DNA from: Leptobrachium leishanense
Taxonomy: Eukaryota; Chordata; Amphibia; Anura; Megophryidae
Assembly: GCA_009667805.1 (NCBI GenBank)
Contig: CM019075.1
Coordinates: 17,600,376 to 17,664,375 of the forward strand
Reading direction: 5' to 3'
Length of the DNA: 64,000 nt
Below are positions 1 through 61,850 of this stretch, piece by piece. The stretch's first letter is position 1. Each line of letters starts with the position of its first letter. The notes under the pieces were generated by a model. The model was not told the origin of the DNA, did no database searches, and saw only the letters and a list, made by a program, of their open reading frames with translations. Made by a program: the position numbers and the translations under genes.

Positions 1-410
1 GTAATCTAGTGACAGTTTATGTTAATGGTAGCGTGCATCTAAACAACTGGCTTGGTAGACCTGTTGGACACTAGCTGACCACCTTGGGGGCTTTGGCAGC
101 CCTTCAGAGTGCTTGGCTCCACCCTGAAGGTTCTCAGTCTTTGCCATTGGGCAGCCTTCTGGGGAACAATTGCTTTGGGAATCATTTCATTGGCTAACGC
201 ACGCACAGATTTTTACAGAAGGTGACAGCTCACCCATGGTGCTGTTTGGCGATCCGGAGGTTTTATTTTTTTTGTAACTGTATCAATCAACCAAAAATGT
301 CTATAGGTGGAAGAGCCTGACGTTTCACTTTCTTTTCGAGTAGGACAAGCAGGAGCATCTTTCTTTGTGTCTACTACTGGATCCCTAAATTTTCGACCAA
401 CGAATGGATA

Positions 411-49449
<49,039 letters not shown>

Positions 49450-49767
49450 AGCTGTTGGATAATGTGGAGGATCATGTGGATCATAGGACACTGCACATTC
49501 TTAAAAGACAATGGCCTCTGCGTCCGTGCTCAGGCTGTGAGCACACGCAACCCGTTATATACATTTTAAAGAAGAAGATCAACTCTGTACTTGCAAGGAC
49601 ATACCGCTAATAACTACAGTGAGGATGGATGTAAAGCATGGATTACCATATTGAACCTTCAGCCTTGGTTAAGAGGCTGACACAAACCTGGAATGTGCTC
49701 AGAGCAATAGCACTTTGACTTACGGTCTTCCTTTTCTAGAATAATACTGCCGGGATGTCCCTTATGG

Positions 49768-49902
49768 TAGGGACGTCAAGATCCCGTCCTAGATGTCGAT
49801 GGCCTACAATTCCCAGAAATCATTCAATGCAATAGATGGTCAAAATAATTTGTGGGAACTGTAGTTCAGCAACATCTGGGGGGCTGGATTTAGACACTAC
49901 TG
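49768..49902. mobile_element. hAT-type MITE inside the 34-bp array
   Basis: Exact 8-bp duplication CCTTATGG at 49760-49767 and 49903-49910. The 135-bp element starts TAGGGACGTCAAGATCC and ends GGATTTAGACACTACTG. It splits a degenerate unit of the minisatellite, so the old array predates it. Confidence 0.87.
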
Positions 49903-50151
49903 CCTTATGGTCTTTCTTTTGTAGAGTGACTATTTGGTCTTCCTTTTCTACAATAACACTATGCCTTATGGATTTTTTTTCTACAATAACATTTTACCTT
50001 TTGGTCTTCCTTTTCTACAATTCTGTGCCTTATTTTTCACATTTTCTAGAATAACACTTTGCTTTCTGCTCTTCCTCTTCTAGACTAACACGTTGCCTTA
50101 TGGCATTCTTTTTCCAGTATAACATGTTGTCTTATATCCATGTTCTTCCAC

Positions 50152-50157
50152 AATAAA
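50152..50157 (+). promoter_or_regulatory. Candidate TC2N polyadenylation signal
   Basis: This AATAAA is the first canonical signal seen after the TC2N stop codon, 703 bases downstream. It lies inside a degenerate part of the 34-bp repeat array. If it is used, the 3' untranslated region contains a MITE and part of a minisatellite. A non-canonical earlier signal is equally possible. Confidence 0.3.
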
Positions 50158-51716
50158 ACTTTTGCTTTCTATTCTTAATTTCTAGAATAACACTGCACCT
50201 TATGTCGTTCCTTTTCCAGAATAACACTTTTCTTTCTGGTCTTCTTTTTCTAGAATAGCACAGCACCTCATGGTGTTTCTTTTCTAGAAAAACACTCTGC
50301 CTCAAGGGCTTCTTGTTCTAGTGTAACATGATGCCGTATATCCCTGTTCTTCCAGAATAACACTTTGCTCACTGGTCTTCCATATCTAGACTAACATGGT
50401 ACCTCACGGTCTTCCTTTTATAGACTAACATGGTACCTCATGGTCTTCCTTTTATAGAATAACATGGCACCTCATGGTGCTCCTTTTCTAGAAAAACACT
50501 CTGCTTTATGGGCTTTTTTCTAGTGTAACATGATGCTGTATATCCTTGTTCTTCCAGAATAACACTTTGCTTTCTAGTCTTCCATTTCTAGACTAACATG
50601 GCACCTCATGGTTTTCCTTTTCTAGACTAACATGGCACCTCGTGGTTTTCCTTTTCTAGACTAACATGGCACCTCATGGTTTTCATTTTCTAGACTAACA
50701 TGGCACCTCATGGTTTTCCTTTTCTAGACTAACATGGCACCTCATGGTTTTCCTTTTCTAGACTAACATGGCACCTCATGGTTTTCATTTTCTAGACTAA
50801 CATGGCACCTCATGGTTTTCCTTTTCTAGACTAACATGGCACCTCATGGTTTTCATTTTCTAGACTAACATGGCACCTCATGGTTTTCCTTTTCTAGACT
50901 AACATGGCACCTCATGGTTTTCCTTTTCTAGACTAACATGGCACCTCATGGTTTTCATTTTCTAGACTAACATGGCACCTCATGGTTTTCCTTTTCTAGA
51001 CTAACATGGCACCTCATGGTTTTCCTTTTCTAGACTAACATGGCACCTCATGGTTTTCCTTTTCTAGACTAACATGGCACTTCGTGGTTTTCCTTTTCTA
51101 GACTAACATGGCACCTCATGGTTCTCCTTTTCCTGAATAACACGCTGCGTTATTTTCTTCTTTGTCTAGTATGATTTGTTGCCGTATATCCCTGTTCTTC
51201 TAGATTAACACTTTGCCTTGTGGTCTTCCTTTTCTAGACTGACGCTTTGCTATATGGCCCTCTCTTCCCAGCAGCATCTCTGTCAGTCAGGGCCATCTCT
51301 CATTTTTTAGGTTGTTGCAGATATTGCCAAGATACAGACATTTTAATTTACATATTTTTTAAATAGGCCATTTTTTAATGTTCATATAAAGAAATGATCA
51401 TTTCTAAAGTCTGTCATATTCGCAATCTGAGTTCTAAAATATCCTTTGCTGAATGAATCCAAGTTTTTCTTCTATAACATGATTGTGGGTTCCAATATTC
51501 CATTGTGGCACTCATTGACAAACTCAATTCAAATCATTTTCATGGATTTGCACATTTCCATGGGAACTTCCTATTTTTTGACAGCTCCTGTCCAAAAAAA
51601 TGTGCTAATGGAATTTTGTGTTGGATCTTTTTCATCTCGGCTTGGGAATGGAAGGGACTTGACTCACCTTACTGTGTTTATGTGTATGTTGTTTATATAC
51701 ATAAATGTAGGTTTAA

Positions 51717-52141
51717 GGCTAGGGTCAGACTAACGCATTTTTCACGTTGTCCGTGAAAATGTGCGTTCGAAGAATGGACGTATTTTTTCACGGAATACGC
51801 AATAGCGGTCATACTATGCGCAGTTTCATCCGTGATTTTGTACGGATCATCAATAAAACACTTCTTGCATCTGGACGTTATGTTGGCCGGACATTAGCAG
51901 CGTCTGATGTCTCCAATTCACTCACACACGCCTCTAGCGGACGCAGCGCACTCTGTACGTCAGTAGTAGCGGTTTAACGTTCTCAAAAAAATGCGTTCAT
52001 TTTCCACTTGCGTTGCGCAGCCGGACTTTTGTGCGACCGTACTTCGTATATTGGCCGTCATTGCCCGGCATCTGCTGCTAGCACGGCCGTGATTAAGTGC
52101 GCCAGAACGCGCGTTCGCACTGCCTCAGTCTGACCCTAGCC
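51717..52141. mobile_element. PIF/Harbinger-type MITE (GGCTAGGGTCAGAC family)
   Basis: Ends GGCTAGGGTCAGACTAACGC and CAGTCTGACCCTAGCC, flanked by TAA at 51714-51716 and 52142-52144. 425 bp, CpG-rich, non-coding. Its inner sequence is inverted relative to the copy at 16750. Confidence 0.88.
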
Positions 52142-52144
52142 TAA

Positions 52145-53356
52145 GTGTGTGTATATATATATATACCTACGTACATACTGCATAAATACACAAGCTTGTT
52201 CGTGGACTTTCCAAGATACACTTTACTAGTACTAAGTAATAGACTTTGTTGTGAACAAATATTTTTAAAAGCTAAATCAGCCAATAGCGTGCGGCATAGA
52301 ATAGCGAATGAGGACACACACAGTGATGGGTATAATGAATCTACTTTAAAAACAAGAAATAAAAAGGTTAACAGAAAGATAAAAATTAAACAATACAAAC
52401 GAAGTAAAACTAAACCATGGACACTGCAAGAAAAACTGCAAGATACTCAGTTTAGGAGATTGAAATGCAAAAAGATAAAAGAGCACCAGTCATTTACCAA
52501 ATCCAGATAGACACGGCACATGGTGTGCACGGCCATGTGTTCACAGGACAACAGCCAAAGGAGAAAGAGTGATCACTTCCTGGATCTCCTGGTTGAATCA
52601 ATAGAAGACTGGACTAGAGTCTTGTTTCCACCTGCCAGGGTGGGTTCCAATAGCTAATGAATGGAAAGTGACCTTCCTGGGAGGGGGGTAGTTGGCTTAT
52701 AATGTCATATCCTGACAAAAGCACATGGGCAGAGGTCGCCATCTTGTTTGTTTGGTAGACAAAAGGGTATTTTGCTCTTTAGTGACACCTATTGGTGGCC
52801 ACAACCATTACATGGATATTTGGAGGCTTATTCACTAAACGTCGTCCATTGAAGTATATCACGTCACAGAAATTCATATCCATAACAGGCTTCTTAGCTA
52901 TGAGTTAATTCCATTACATAGTTATAGACTGTCCGCTATATAATGTTTTCTGTTCTGTGTAGAATTGTACCTATAGTCTCTTGCCAAATATAATTTATAT
53001 TTATTGTATTGTACCAGAAGTTCGGTTTTTATTTTGTGTTCTCTCCGGATGTTTTTATTATCAAGGTCCAAATGTTTTCACCGGGGCAAGGTTTTGGATT
53101 GAGGTGATGTGGGACCTCAAGGCAAGAAAACCACAATTCACTCCTACAGCATCATGTGTTGTTACATGTTTTAACACACAGCTGCCACTGCGTGATCATT
53201 GTATTATTGTTATTATGCACGTACGTTGGCCCAGCCTATAACAATATCGAAAGCCTGTCCCTGGTTGTCGAGCGGGCTTCTGCAATCTTTTATCAGCTGT
53301 TTGCTCAGTTCATATCGAGTCACCCAGATAAAAACACATATTGATGGTATGTGATG
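52145..53356. other. Intergenic, unassigned
   Basis: Starts with a TATATA run at 52154-52165. The 121-residue frame at 52145-52510 is lysine-rich with no recognisable domain. A GT/AG-bordered open stretch at 53018-53090 is discussed under rejected items. Confidence 0.35.
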
Positions 53357-53364
53357 CTATGGAG

Positions 53365-53498
53365 CAGGGGTCAGCAACCTTGGCCCTCCAGATGTTCTGA
53401 AACTACATCTTCCATAATGTTTAGTTCACATTAGATTGAGGGAGACTCATGGGAAATATAGTACAAAACATATGGAGGGCCAAGGTTACTGACCCCTG
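53365..53498. mobile_element. hAT-type MITE (CAGGGGTCAGCA family), best-preserved copy
   Basis: Ends CAGGGGTCAGCAACCTTGGC and CCAAGGTTACTGACCCCTG, 134 bp. Flanks CTATGGAG (53357-53364) and CTATAGAG (53499-53506) match at 7 of 8. The CAGGG tips with 8-bp duplication are diagnostic of hAT. It serves as the reference for the family copies in this window. Confidence 0.9.
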
Positions 53499-53506
53499 CT
53501 ATAGAG

Positions 53507-54230
53507 CAATGATGACACATTAGAGGTAGAATTTCTTATCCAATGAGGCTGAGCTTGATGGAACATGTAGCTCTAAACATCTGTGTACGGCGTTTACCCT
53601 TTACTGCCATAGAGCCGTGTGCAGTTAGCTTTCAAAATAGTAAAGTGCCATAGAGATAATTACAAGCAGAAGTGTTTCTATAATTAGGTAAAATAGGCAG
53701 CCTCCTAAGGCCATGCTCAAACAGGGGACTCACATGGTAGAATGTATGGAGAATGTGAGTTTGCAAACGCCATTCATGTGCATATTGATATTACACACTT
53801 AAACATTCACACAACATGCGACGTTGAGCCTTCATTAATAAATTAGCTAATTTCTGCATTTTTCACATAACAAGGAGGGCCTTCGTTTACTATAGAAATG
53901 AAGCCAAAAAAAACCGTAAAAAAGGTAAACATGTTTTGTCTTTAAAGACATGCTTCAGTGCGACCGCAGATTAATTTGGAAGCCCTGAATTCAGCTACAA
54001 CCAAATTCGACACCCTGGGCCAAAATGGACCGTCTCTTTCCAAAGCTAGAGTTAAAAGTTAGAAATTAGGGATAGTGTTAAGACACATTTCGTATTGGTT
54101 ATCGCTAACCCCAAAATTGTGCTCCATTTTTGCTTCTTTATTAGGCAACAGATTCTGAACCTTCTTTTGACTCGAGCACGAAACCATAACCCTAATTTCT
54201 AATGTTAATTTCTAATCCTATTTTCATGTT
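53507..54230. other. Intergenic, unassigned
   Basis: An imperfect repeat of AAGCCCTGAATTCAGC (about 53980) recurs in similar form near 54345 (AAGCCGTCGATTCAGCC). No other structure was seen. Confidence 0.35.
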
Positions 54231-54234
54231 CTTG

Positions 54235-54330
54235 AACCCAGGACATACTTGAAAACGAGAGAAATCTCAATGTATCCTTCCTGCGAAAATACTTTATAAA
54301 TAAAATAAATATTAAAATAAATAAATCTGA
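54235..54330 (+). mobile_element. SINE 3' tail fragment
   Basis: CCCAGGACATACTTGAAAAC, then GAGAAATCTCAATGTATCCT and an AAATAAATAAAT-type tail. It matches the 3' half of the SINE at 25597-25800 and the 33-bp units in intron 1. No tRNA-like head is present. Weaker relatives lie at about 56450 and 57790. Confidence 0.6.
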
Positions 54331-55059
54331 CAATGGAGAAAGAAGCCCCAATTCGATCTGAAGCCGTCGATTCAGCCACGACTAAATTGGAGCCTCTTTT
54401 TTACCACACCAGTTTTTGAGGCAGCTTTTTTAGGCATATCTGTGGGATACCCACAAACTTTAGGACCACCTCTGTTTAAAAGTATACCATCTATCTCATG
54501 TAAAAGCAGTCCAGCACAGGAATTTAAAAACTGACTGAATCTAAAGAGACTTTATACTGGATGGGATATATACGTAGCTGTCATTAGTCATTTTTGCCAT
54601 TTAAATGTTTACATTAAGATAAAAGGAATAATTTTATTGCATATTGCTTTTCCATGAGAACATGTGGTTAATAATTAATATCCATAACGTGTCCTGGTTT
54701 GTTCATTTGAATGTTTAACCCTTTCTGCAGCGCACCTTGATTTCCGATTCCTTGAGTTTAGAGCCAGGAGCTGACTCATGGATCTGCGTTAATCTCCTAT
54801 TCATGTCAAACAAACTTCCAGAGTTGATACTACTAGAAGTCTTATCTTTTTAGCAGTTGATTTGTCATTGAATTCCGTCATTTGGTAATGTCTGTCATTA
54901 GTAATCTTTACTGATAAGGCCTATTCCCCTAATTCTCACCTTTCAGATTGTTACTTTCTCCTTTTCGCACCAATTTGTGTCCCTCCTGCTCCTTGTATAC
55001 GAGTTTGTGTTACAGTCCCTGACCAAACCCTTCATCTGACTATCAATCTTAGCTCCACC

Positions 55060-56220
55060 ACTCTAGGGCTTCTGATTCCCAACCTACAGCATTCAATGTT
55101 ACTACCATATTACTTCAATGTGAATTCTATCCAACCTGAGGCTTTCACTTACTTCCAACCATCTTTCCTGTTACTTCAACCCAATCCAACCATTCAATGT
55201 TACTTCTATCCAATTGATAGTTACACCAAATGGACAGCTTTTCCTACTACGTCCACAGAACCTACAGCCTTCAATGTACTGCTTTACCAGACAATGTCAA
55301 ACCAGACGATGTTACTTCAACCCAACCTGAATTCTACTTCTTTTTCCACTTACTTTAATTATTATTATTTTAAGTGATAAACTAGAACATATTCCACACT
55401 ATGGACTATTTTCAAGTCAACCATTCCAAGTGAACCATTCCAAGTCAACCTCCACCAGACTCTCGAATTATCGTTGGTTCCACCATAACCTAAATGTTCA
55501 CTGTTACCACCTTCTCTCCCAATATTATTTTACCATCTGCAGCTCTTCATCATTTCACTGTTACTTCAACCCACCCTAGAGGTTTCATTGTTACTTCAAC
55601 CCACTTTAGAGATGTATCATTGTTACTTCAACCCACTTTAGAGATGTATCATTGTTACTTCAACCCAACCTAGGGCCCTCTTCCGGGGTTAATGTAAAAA
55701 GGAGACGACTAAGTAAAAAAGTCTGCCTGCAGATTCTTATTGTCCCCTTTTTTGTGTGCCTTTTCCGTGGTTATCGCTTTATTAGCGCCTGGCCCCGGAA
55801 GGAAGGGCAGTGCAAGCTGATACCTGCAACCAACTCCCTTGAGCACTGTGTGAGTTCGCTCTCACAAGATTGCAGTGTGCCACGGAGGAATGGCCTTCAA
55901 AGATATTTTACCCAACCTACAATTTTCACTGTTATTCCCACCCAAAATACAGCCTTTAATGATTCTTAAACCCAATTTATGGCTTTCAGTGTTATTTCAC
56001 CCAAGCTACAGCCTTCACTGTTACGTACGCCCAAGCGATGGCCTTCAGTATTACTTCCATTCAACCTATAGCCTTTGATGTTACTTCTACCCAACCTAAG
56101 GTCTCCAATGTTATTTCAAAACACCCTACATCTTTCACTGATTATTCTACCCAACCTATGGCCATCAGTGGTTTACTTCGTCACACCCTATAGTCTTCAG
56201 TGCTAATCCATTCCACAAGA
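55060..56220. repeat. Degenerate tandem array (TTACTTCAACCCAACCT)
   Basis: Units of about 30-36 bp share TGTTACTTCAACCCAACCT and CAGCCTTCAATG. Most are highly diverged; only 55555-55675 has three near-identical units. A unique insertion of about 230 bp (55677-55905) splits the array. Confidence 0.7.
55325..55510. repeat. Direct duplication, partner at 56985-57150
   Basis: Both copies run from TGAATTCTACTTCTTTTTCC through AGTGATAAACTA and CACACTATGGACTATTT to CCATAACCTAAATGTTCACT, about 170 bp at high identity, 1.66 kb apart. This points to a local segmental duplication of part of the array. Confidence 0.75.
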
Positions 56221-57150
56221 TTTCATCCCTAACTACAACACAAATATAGACAGTTTTGGCCTCCCAAGTTCTTTTTGTACAGTCTGTTCAAGCACTATGT
56301 GTATGAAGTTCTCTGGAGGGCTTTGTGATGATTACCCTAACACCGATGTACATATATAATGATCTGAATGAAAACAAAACTAATCGATAGGTGGTTAAAC
56401 CTTAATCTTTTTAATGGATTAAAACTTCTATCATCAATCCAGAACCTCGTGTCTGAAATCTCAATGCAGACTTCCTGGTTAAAAAAAAAATCTACAAGTA
56501 CTACCATAATGCTACTGATATCACATACCCTCTCCTCTTGAATTTCAATTGCCTTCCTTTCTTCTTTTCCAACTCTTTCTCCTTCCTCCTTTTCTCGCGT
56601 TTGGGCGACCCCCTTCTCATTCTCTTCCCCTTGTCTGTCTTTCCTTTTATAATTATTATAAACGTCTATCGCATGGCTTATGTATGAAGATGATTTACAT
56701 TTCTTGATAATAAAATTATATTTACAAAAAAAATAAATCTATAAGACATTACCATTGTCAAAATAACCTTTTGTTACTTGTTAAACTTGAAAAATGGTTG
56801 AGTCCCATGCTATGGAACGACTTAATTTGAGTTTTTGAGTTTGTTGCTTCCAAGTGACCTTCAGCGTAATCTTCACCAAGCCTACGTAATTCACTGTTGC
56901 TATTATCTGTAATCACTATTTACTTACGGTTATCTTCTCTAAGCTCACATTAACGGGTACCACCACGCGACTCTGAAAACTGAATTCTACTTCTTTTTCC
57001 ACTTATGGTACTTTAATAATTTTTATTTTAAGTGATAAACTACAACATGTTCCACACTATGGACTATTTCCAAGTCAACCATTCCAAGTCAACCTCCACC
57101 ACACCATCTCGAATCATCGTTGCCTCCACCATAACCTAAATGTTCACTGT

Positions 57151-58079
57151 TAGCATCTGCAGGTCTTCATCATTCGTGCCTTTGACTACTCATTATAAAT
57201 TATTAATTTATTTAACTCCATACTCTAATCTGATTCCATGTTTAGAATTACTTTTCAGGTGTCACCAATGCCATTTAATGTCACCTCTCAGGTCTCACCC
57301 CTCTTGGTGTAACGTCACCCAGATGAGGATCTGCTCTACCTTCAATAGGGTTTTTGGAATCTAACCTCCGTAAGGTTTATGGAACCCAATGCAGCAATAT
57401 ATAATGGACCTATGCAAATTTGTGGCCAAAAGGTTCAAATCAAGTGGCTTTTTACCTGTGTGACCCCGTGTACATTTCTGTAGAAGCGTGTCCCCCGAAA
57501 GCGTTGCGAGACATTATATTTTAGGTAAAATCTGTACATTACCTAGCAATCTTTGGTCCATGACTCTATGAGATTTCACTCACCACTACATTATAAGGAA
57601 GCCTGGATGGACCATTCCAGTTCTTTTCAAACAGTCTGTCCATGCATCATAGGGATGTAGGGCTTGTAGATGGAGGTCTTCATACTGGTGACACCTGAAG
57701 AAACAAGACCAAATCAATGTTACTTTTTGCTCATTTGTTAAGGCTTGTAGCTGACTTGTGTTTTCACTCTCTCCTCTCCAAACGTCACCTGAAAAGGAGA
57801 GAAATTTCTAAGCAAACATCCTGGTTAAAATGTCTCTTTTTTTAATAAATAAATAAATTAACACTGTCACAATTCACTTTTATTACCCATTGAACTAAAG
57901 TAAAGGTCAAGCCCTGAGGTGTGGAAGTCTTACTTTGAGTGGATTCTTTGACAGGTTCAAGGGTTTCGAATGTTTACACAGCTAAGTGTAAGAGGGAAAG
58001 TGAAGAATTTGACAAAAAAGACCAGAATGGATGAAGACAAAGTGTGTTGAGAGTACGCAGATGAGATATAATTAGAGGT
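57151..58079. other. Intergenic, unassigned
   Basis: Contains a SINE-tail-like GGAGAGAAATTTCTAAGC near 57797 followed by AAATAAATAAATAAA. No gene feature was found. Confidence 0.35.
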
Positions 58080-58900
58080 ATTGCTACGGATTACAGGTAC
58101 TGACAGAATGGACATGGTGCTACTATGGTTCTTCTCTACAGGCTGTGGGTACTGCTACAATGGGCAGAGTGTTGGCAAGTTAGTTGCTAAAGGTTTTGGT
58201 TACTATTGATACAATGGACAAGGTGCGGATGTGGTTGTTTGTAGAGTTTGTGAGAATTGATAGAGTTGTTGCTATGGATTATAGACACTGAGATAATTGG
58301 TAAAGTGCGGATGTGGTTGTTTCTAGATTTCGTGGGTAACGGTAGAGTTGTTGCCATGGATTATAGGCACTGAGACAATGGGCAAGGTGCGGATGTGGTT
58401 GTTTGTAGAGTTTGTGAGAATTTATAGAGTTGTTGCTATGGATTAAAGGCACTGAGACAATGGGCAGGGTGCGGATGTGGTTGTTTGTAGAGTTTGTGAG
58501 AATTTATAGAGTTGTTGCTATGGATTAAAGGCACTGAGACAATGGGCAAGGTGCGGATGTGGTTGTTTGTAGAGTTTGTGAGAATTTATAGAGTTGTTGC
58601 TATGGATTAAAGGCACTGAGACAATGGGCAGGGTGCGGATGTGGTTGTTTGTAGAGTTTGTGAGAATTTATAGAGTTGTTGCTATGGATTATAGGCACTG
58701 AGACAATGGGCAGGGTGCGGATGTGGTTGTTTGTAGAGTTTGTGAGAATTTATAGAGTTGTTGCTATGGATTATAGGCACTGAGACAATGGGCAGGGTAT
58801 CAATATGGTTGTTAAACAATTTGTGAGTACTGAGAGGGTTGTTATGGATTATAAACACTGGTTTTAGATACTAAATCAACGAAGATGGAGGAATAACGGC
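58080..58900 (+). repeat. 82-bp minisatellite, about 7 clear copies
   Basis: The units contain GCGGATGTGGTTGTTTGTAG, GTTTGTGAGAATTTATAGAG and GGCACTGAGACAATGGGCA. The core (about 58220-58800) is regular at 82 bp, and decayed relatives extend to about 59100. Same pattern of young core and old flanks as the arrays at 1480 and 49715. Confidence 0.88.
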
Positions 58901-59471
58901 TGTTGGTATAGATTATTGGTACAGACATACAGTATAAGTGGTTGGATGTAGGGTGGTTTACAGTGGTACATTTTGTACTGAACTGACACAAAGTGTGAAG
59001 ATAGGGTTGTTGGTAAAGATTATGTTACTAGCAAAATGTTCATGGTGCTGATTGGGATGTTTAATACAGATTGTGGGTAGCACTGGTACAATTAACAGGA
59101 TTCAGTGTTGTTGTGTTGTTGGGGGCATATTTTCCGTGTACCACAATGGGCAGAATACAGATAAAATTGTGCTACACATCGTGGTCACTAACACAATGGA
59201 AATGGTGTATACGAGGCTGCAGGTACAGAACATGCTGCTGACACTGGGAGGGTGCAGATCAGGACAAGAACGTAATAGGAAAAAAAGCATCAAATTGGAA
59301 TCAAAACCCAGACATGCATTGACTAGAAGTGGAGCTGGTAAAATTACCTATAAAAACACACAAGAAAGACTCAGCGCACTAAACTCATTGAGGAGGCAAT
59401 CCACTAGTTGCCAATGTTTACCATTACAGACATTGTCAAACTTCAAAGAATGGTGGATACTGAATAATTCT

Positions 59472-60021
59472 TTAAATGAACACACCCGCCTCATCCCTCT
59501 GCTGCCCCGATTTGGTGGAAATGAGAACGTTTCTATCACCCCACCCTGCGCCACCAGCAACCGGGATATTTAAATTTCCCAACCGACGGGCACCAGATTG
59601 GTCACTAGTGATGTTAACATGCAGAGAGCGTCCTGACGTCACCCTCTCTGAAACTGCTCGTAATAGTAAGCGGTCTCAGAGAGGCAGTCGATTAGATCAG
59701 ATCTGTGCTTGCGCGCGCGGCTGTGATCTATCTTTCTGCACAGGCGCTACGGAACTTGCGTATGCAAAGTGCACAAGTCCATAGTGGTGCATAATTTGTG
59801 GTTCCTATGCTACGCAAGTTGTGTAGGACCACAGATTGTCTAGTACAGCCTCAGGGACTTTGGGTTCTTAAATCCCTGAGCTGAAGGAGAGGAGCTGTAC
59901 GCGAGTGACAAAAGGTGAGAAAATTTACCAAAAATAAAATAATTGGGCAGAGGCTGTCAGCAGCCTCTGCCCAATTATTTGAGGGCAAGAAAATAAACTA
60001 TTTAATAGAGTACCCCTTTAA
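59472..60021. mobile_element. Kolobok/T2-like MITE (inverted)
   Basis: TTAA at 59472-59475 and 60018-60021; the tips are AATGAACACACCCG and AGAGTACCCCTTTAA. It contains a perfect hairpin with a 20-bp stem (59937-59956 with 59961-59980) and a 4-base loop. Inverted relative of 20010-20609 and 27021-27574. Confidence 0.65.
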
Positions 60022-60171
60022 GTACCCCATTTTTGGTGGGCTCTTCTCTACTCTCGTATTAGCTGATCTACTCTCGTTTCTCCTTCCTACATTTCTCGTT
60101 TCTCCTTCCTAATTTTGTAGCAGCCATAAAGCATTATTTTTGAATGTTTGTGCAGTTAATTTTTTTGTAAA

Positions 60172-60597
60172 GGCTAAGGTCAGACTAACGCAGTATTAAC
60201 GTGCGTTTATCCTCACTAAATCACGGCCGTGCTAGCAGCAAATGACATCCAATGCTGGGCAGCATACGAAGAACGGCTGCACGAAAGTCCGGCTGCGCAA
60301 CGCAGGTGGCAAACGAACGCATTTTTTCGAGAACGTCAAACCGCTAGTACTGACGTACAGAGTGCGCTGCGTCCGCTAGCGGCATGTGTGTGTGATTAGG
60401 AGACGTCAGACGCTGCACACGTCCGGCCAACATAACGTCCAGACACAAAAAGGGTTTTATTGATGATCCGTACAAAATCATGGACGAAAATGTGCATCGT
60501 ATGACCGCTATCGCGTATTCCGTGAAAAAATACGTCCATTCGTTCAACGCACTTTTTCACGGACAACGTGAAAAATGCGTTAGTTCTGACCCTAGCC
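60172..60597. mobile_element. PIF/Harbinger-type MITE (GGCTAGGGTCAGAC family)
   Basis: Ends GGCTAAGGTCAGACTAACGC and GTTAGTTCTGACCCTAGCC, 426 bp, followed by TAA; the left flank reads AAA, so the duplication has decayed or slipped. Interior as in the copies at 16750 and 51717. Confidence 0.82.
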
Positions 60598-61215
60598 TAA
60601 ATGTTGTCAACATCCTTAACTGTATTTCCATCAACAGCTCTACAATGTGGCCAGTGTTTGTCAAAGCAGGAAAAAGGTGACTGTTAAGCATCCTGATTCA
60701 TGTCATTAGGAGACATCTGGTAAATGACGGTTAAAAAAAAAAGAACTAGAGAGAACATTAAAGTGCTGCTCTCCATTCGTCGAGACCCTTTGCAATGTCC
60801 TGCGGATAAAATATTTTTCAGCAGTGAGAGTATCCTGCCTGGCGTGCTGTCCGGCCCCGGGACTCACTCAACACTTTTACTAATGAGTCATTTGGATCCC
60901 GGCCACATTGGTTTTTTTTTAACCCTTTAGTTATGATTAAGACTATGATTATTATTACTATAAATGACTAACATAGCGGGTACTGATACATTCAGCGACC
61001 TTGCACAATGGGAAGACACAATAAATAATGGACTGGGTCACTAATATTTTGAACACTTCCAATAATAATAAAGAGAACATAGGACAGTCCGGGAAGGCTT
61101 GTAATCTACACATTGTCCACACGATTTTAACCTGGAGTGTGTGAATCACTCAGTGTGAGGGGTTTTCCAAATCTACCATTCCTATGGAATTCTATCAAAT
61201 CATATACCTGTAACC
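60598..61215. other. Intergenic, unassigned
   Basis: About 600 bp with no repeat or coding feature that I can support. Confidence 0.4.
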
Positions 61216-61219
61216 ATGT

Positions 61220-61545
61220 ATGTTCCAAGGCTGGACTCCATGGAGTGTATGCTCGCGGTGGCGCTTAGCACTGCCGCGCGCATCCCCGGTCTTAGCATCG
61301 GATTACGAGGCAGACAGCTTTTTTAGCGCCTGCATCGTAATATCACGCTAAAATGGGGACGCTAAGGAGAAACCTGGAGGCACAGGTTTTTCTCCCTAGC
61401 ATCCCCGTTTTAGCGTTGGGATCGTAATAGTGCCCATTATGGGGGGCATGCGTTAAAGTCACGTATGCTTAGGGTAATGCTTACTTGTCAAAATGCTAAC
61501 GTTAGCGTTCACTAGGTAATAGCGCCCATTGACGAAAGAGATTTC
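61220..61545. mobile_element. GGGCTCTAYTCCATAGTT MITE relative, partial
   Basis: Carries AAAATGGGGACGCTAAGGAG, AACCTGGAGGCACAGG, CTAGCATCCCCGTTTTAGCG and a right part GCGTTCACTAGGTAATAGCG. The left terminus is not clear. It shows the uninterrupted order of the segments split in the nested copy at 36666-41450. Confidence 0.6.
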
Positions 61546-61850
61546 CTGGTGAGAGCAGTAAACAATGCACGTGCTTTGGGGACAGAGGCATTTGAAGAAT
61601 CTCGATTAATTATTAAACGGCGCCACTCAGCACAGCAGGCAAATAGCCTTTGTGTATAATGAAGGTGTGAGACCTGAAAGGGAATATCAAGGAAGTAGAA
61701 ATTCAATATGAACTGTGCTGAACCGACAGCCAGAGCAAAAAAGAGAGGAAGGTAGACAGATAGCCAAACTGGAGACGTTTGGAAAAACAAGGCAATTTGG
61801 TTTGTCGTTTCACTGCAGTTGGTTGTTTAGACTGAGGACTGTTTGGAGTA

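Larger units (their letters stand above)
49715..51255 (+). repeat. 34-bp minisatellite with degenerate flanks, 3' of TC2N
   Basis: The homogenised core (about 50580-51125) has about 16 units of TTCTAGACTAACATGGCACC followed by TCATGGTTTTCCTT. Units on both sides (to about 49715 and 51255) are decayed and vary in length but keep TTCTAGAATAACACTTTGC-type phrases. The array starts about 270 bp after the TC2N stop codon and may be partly transcribed in the 3' untranslated region. Confidence 0.92.

Noticed and set aside
52145..52510. 121-residue lysine-rich frame
   Set aside because: It begins in a TA microsatellite next to a Harbinger-type MITE and shows no domain or codon bias.
53018..53090. 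Possible coding exon of the next gene (73 nt between AG and GT, reading FGFYFVFSPDVFIIKVQ)
   Set aside because: The translation looks protein-like and CATSPERB lies downstream of TC2N in mammals, but I cannot match it to any protein. The acceptor lacks a good pyrimidine tract and the donor (GTTTTG) is poor. A protein search of 53018-53090 would decide.
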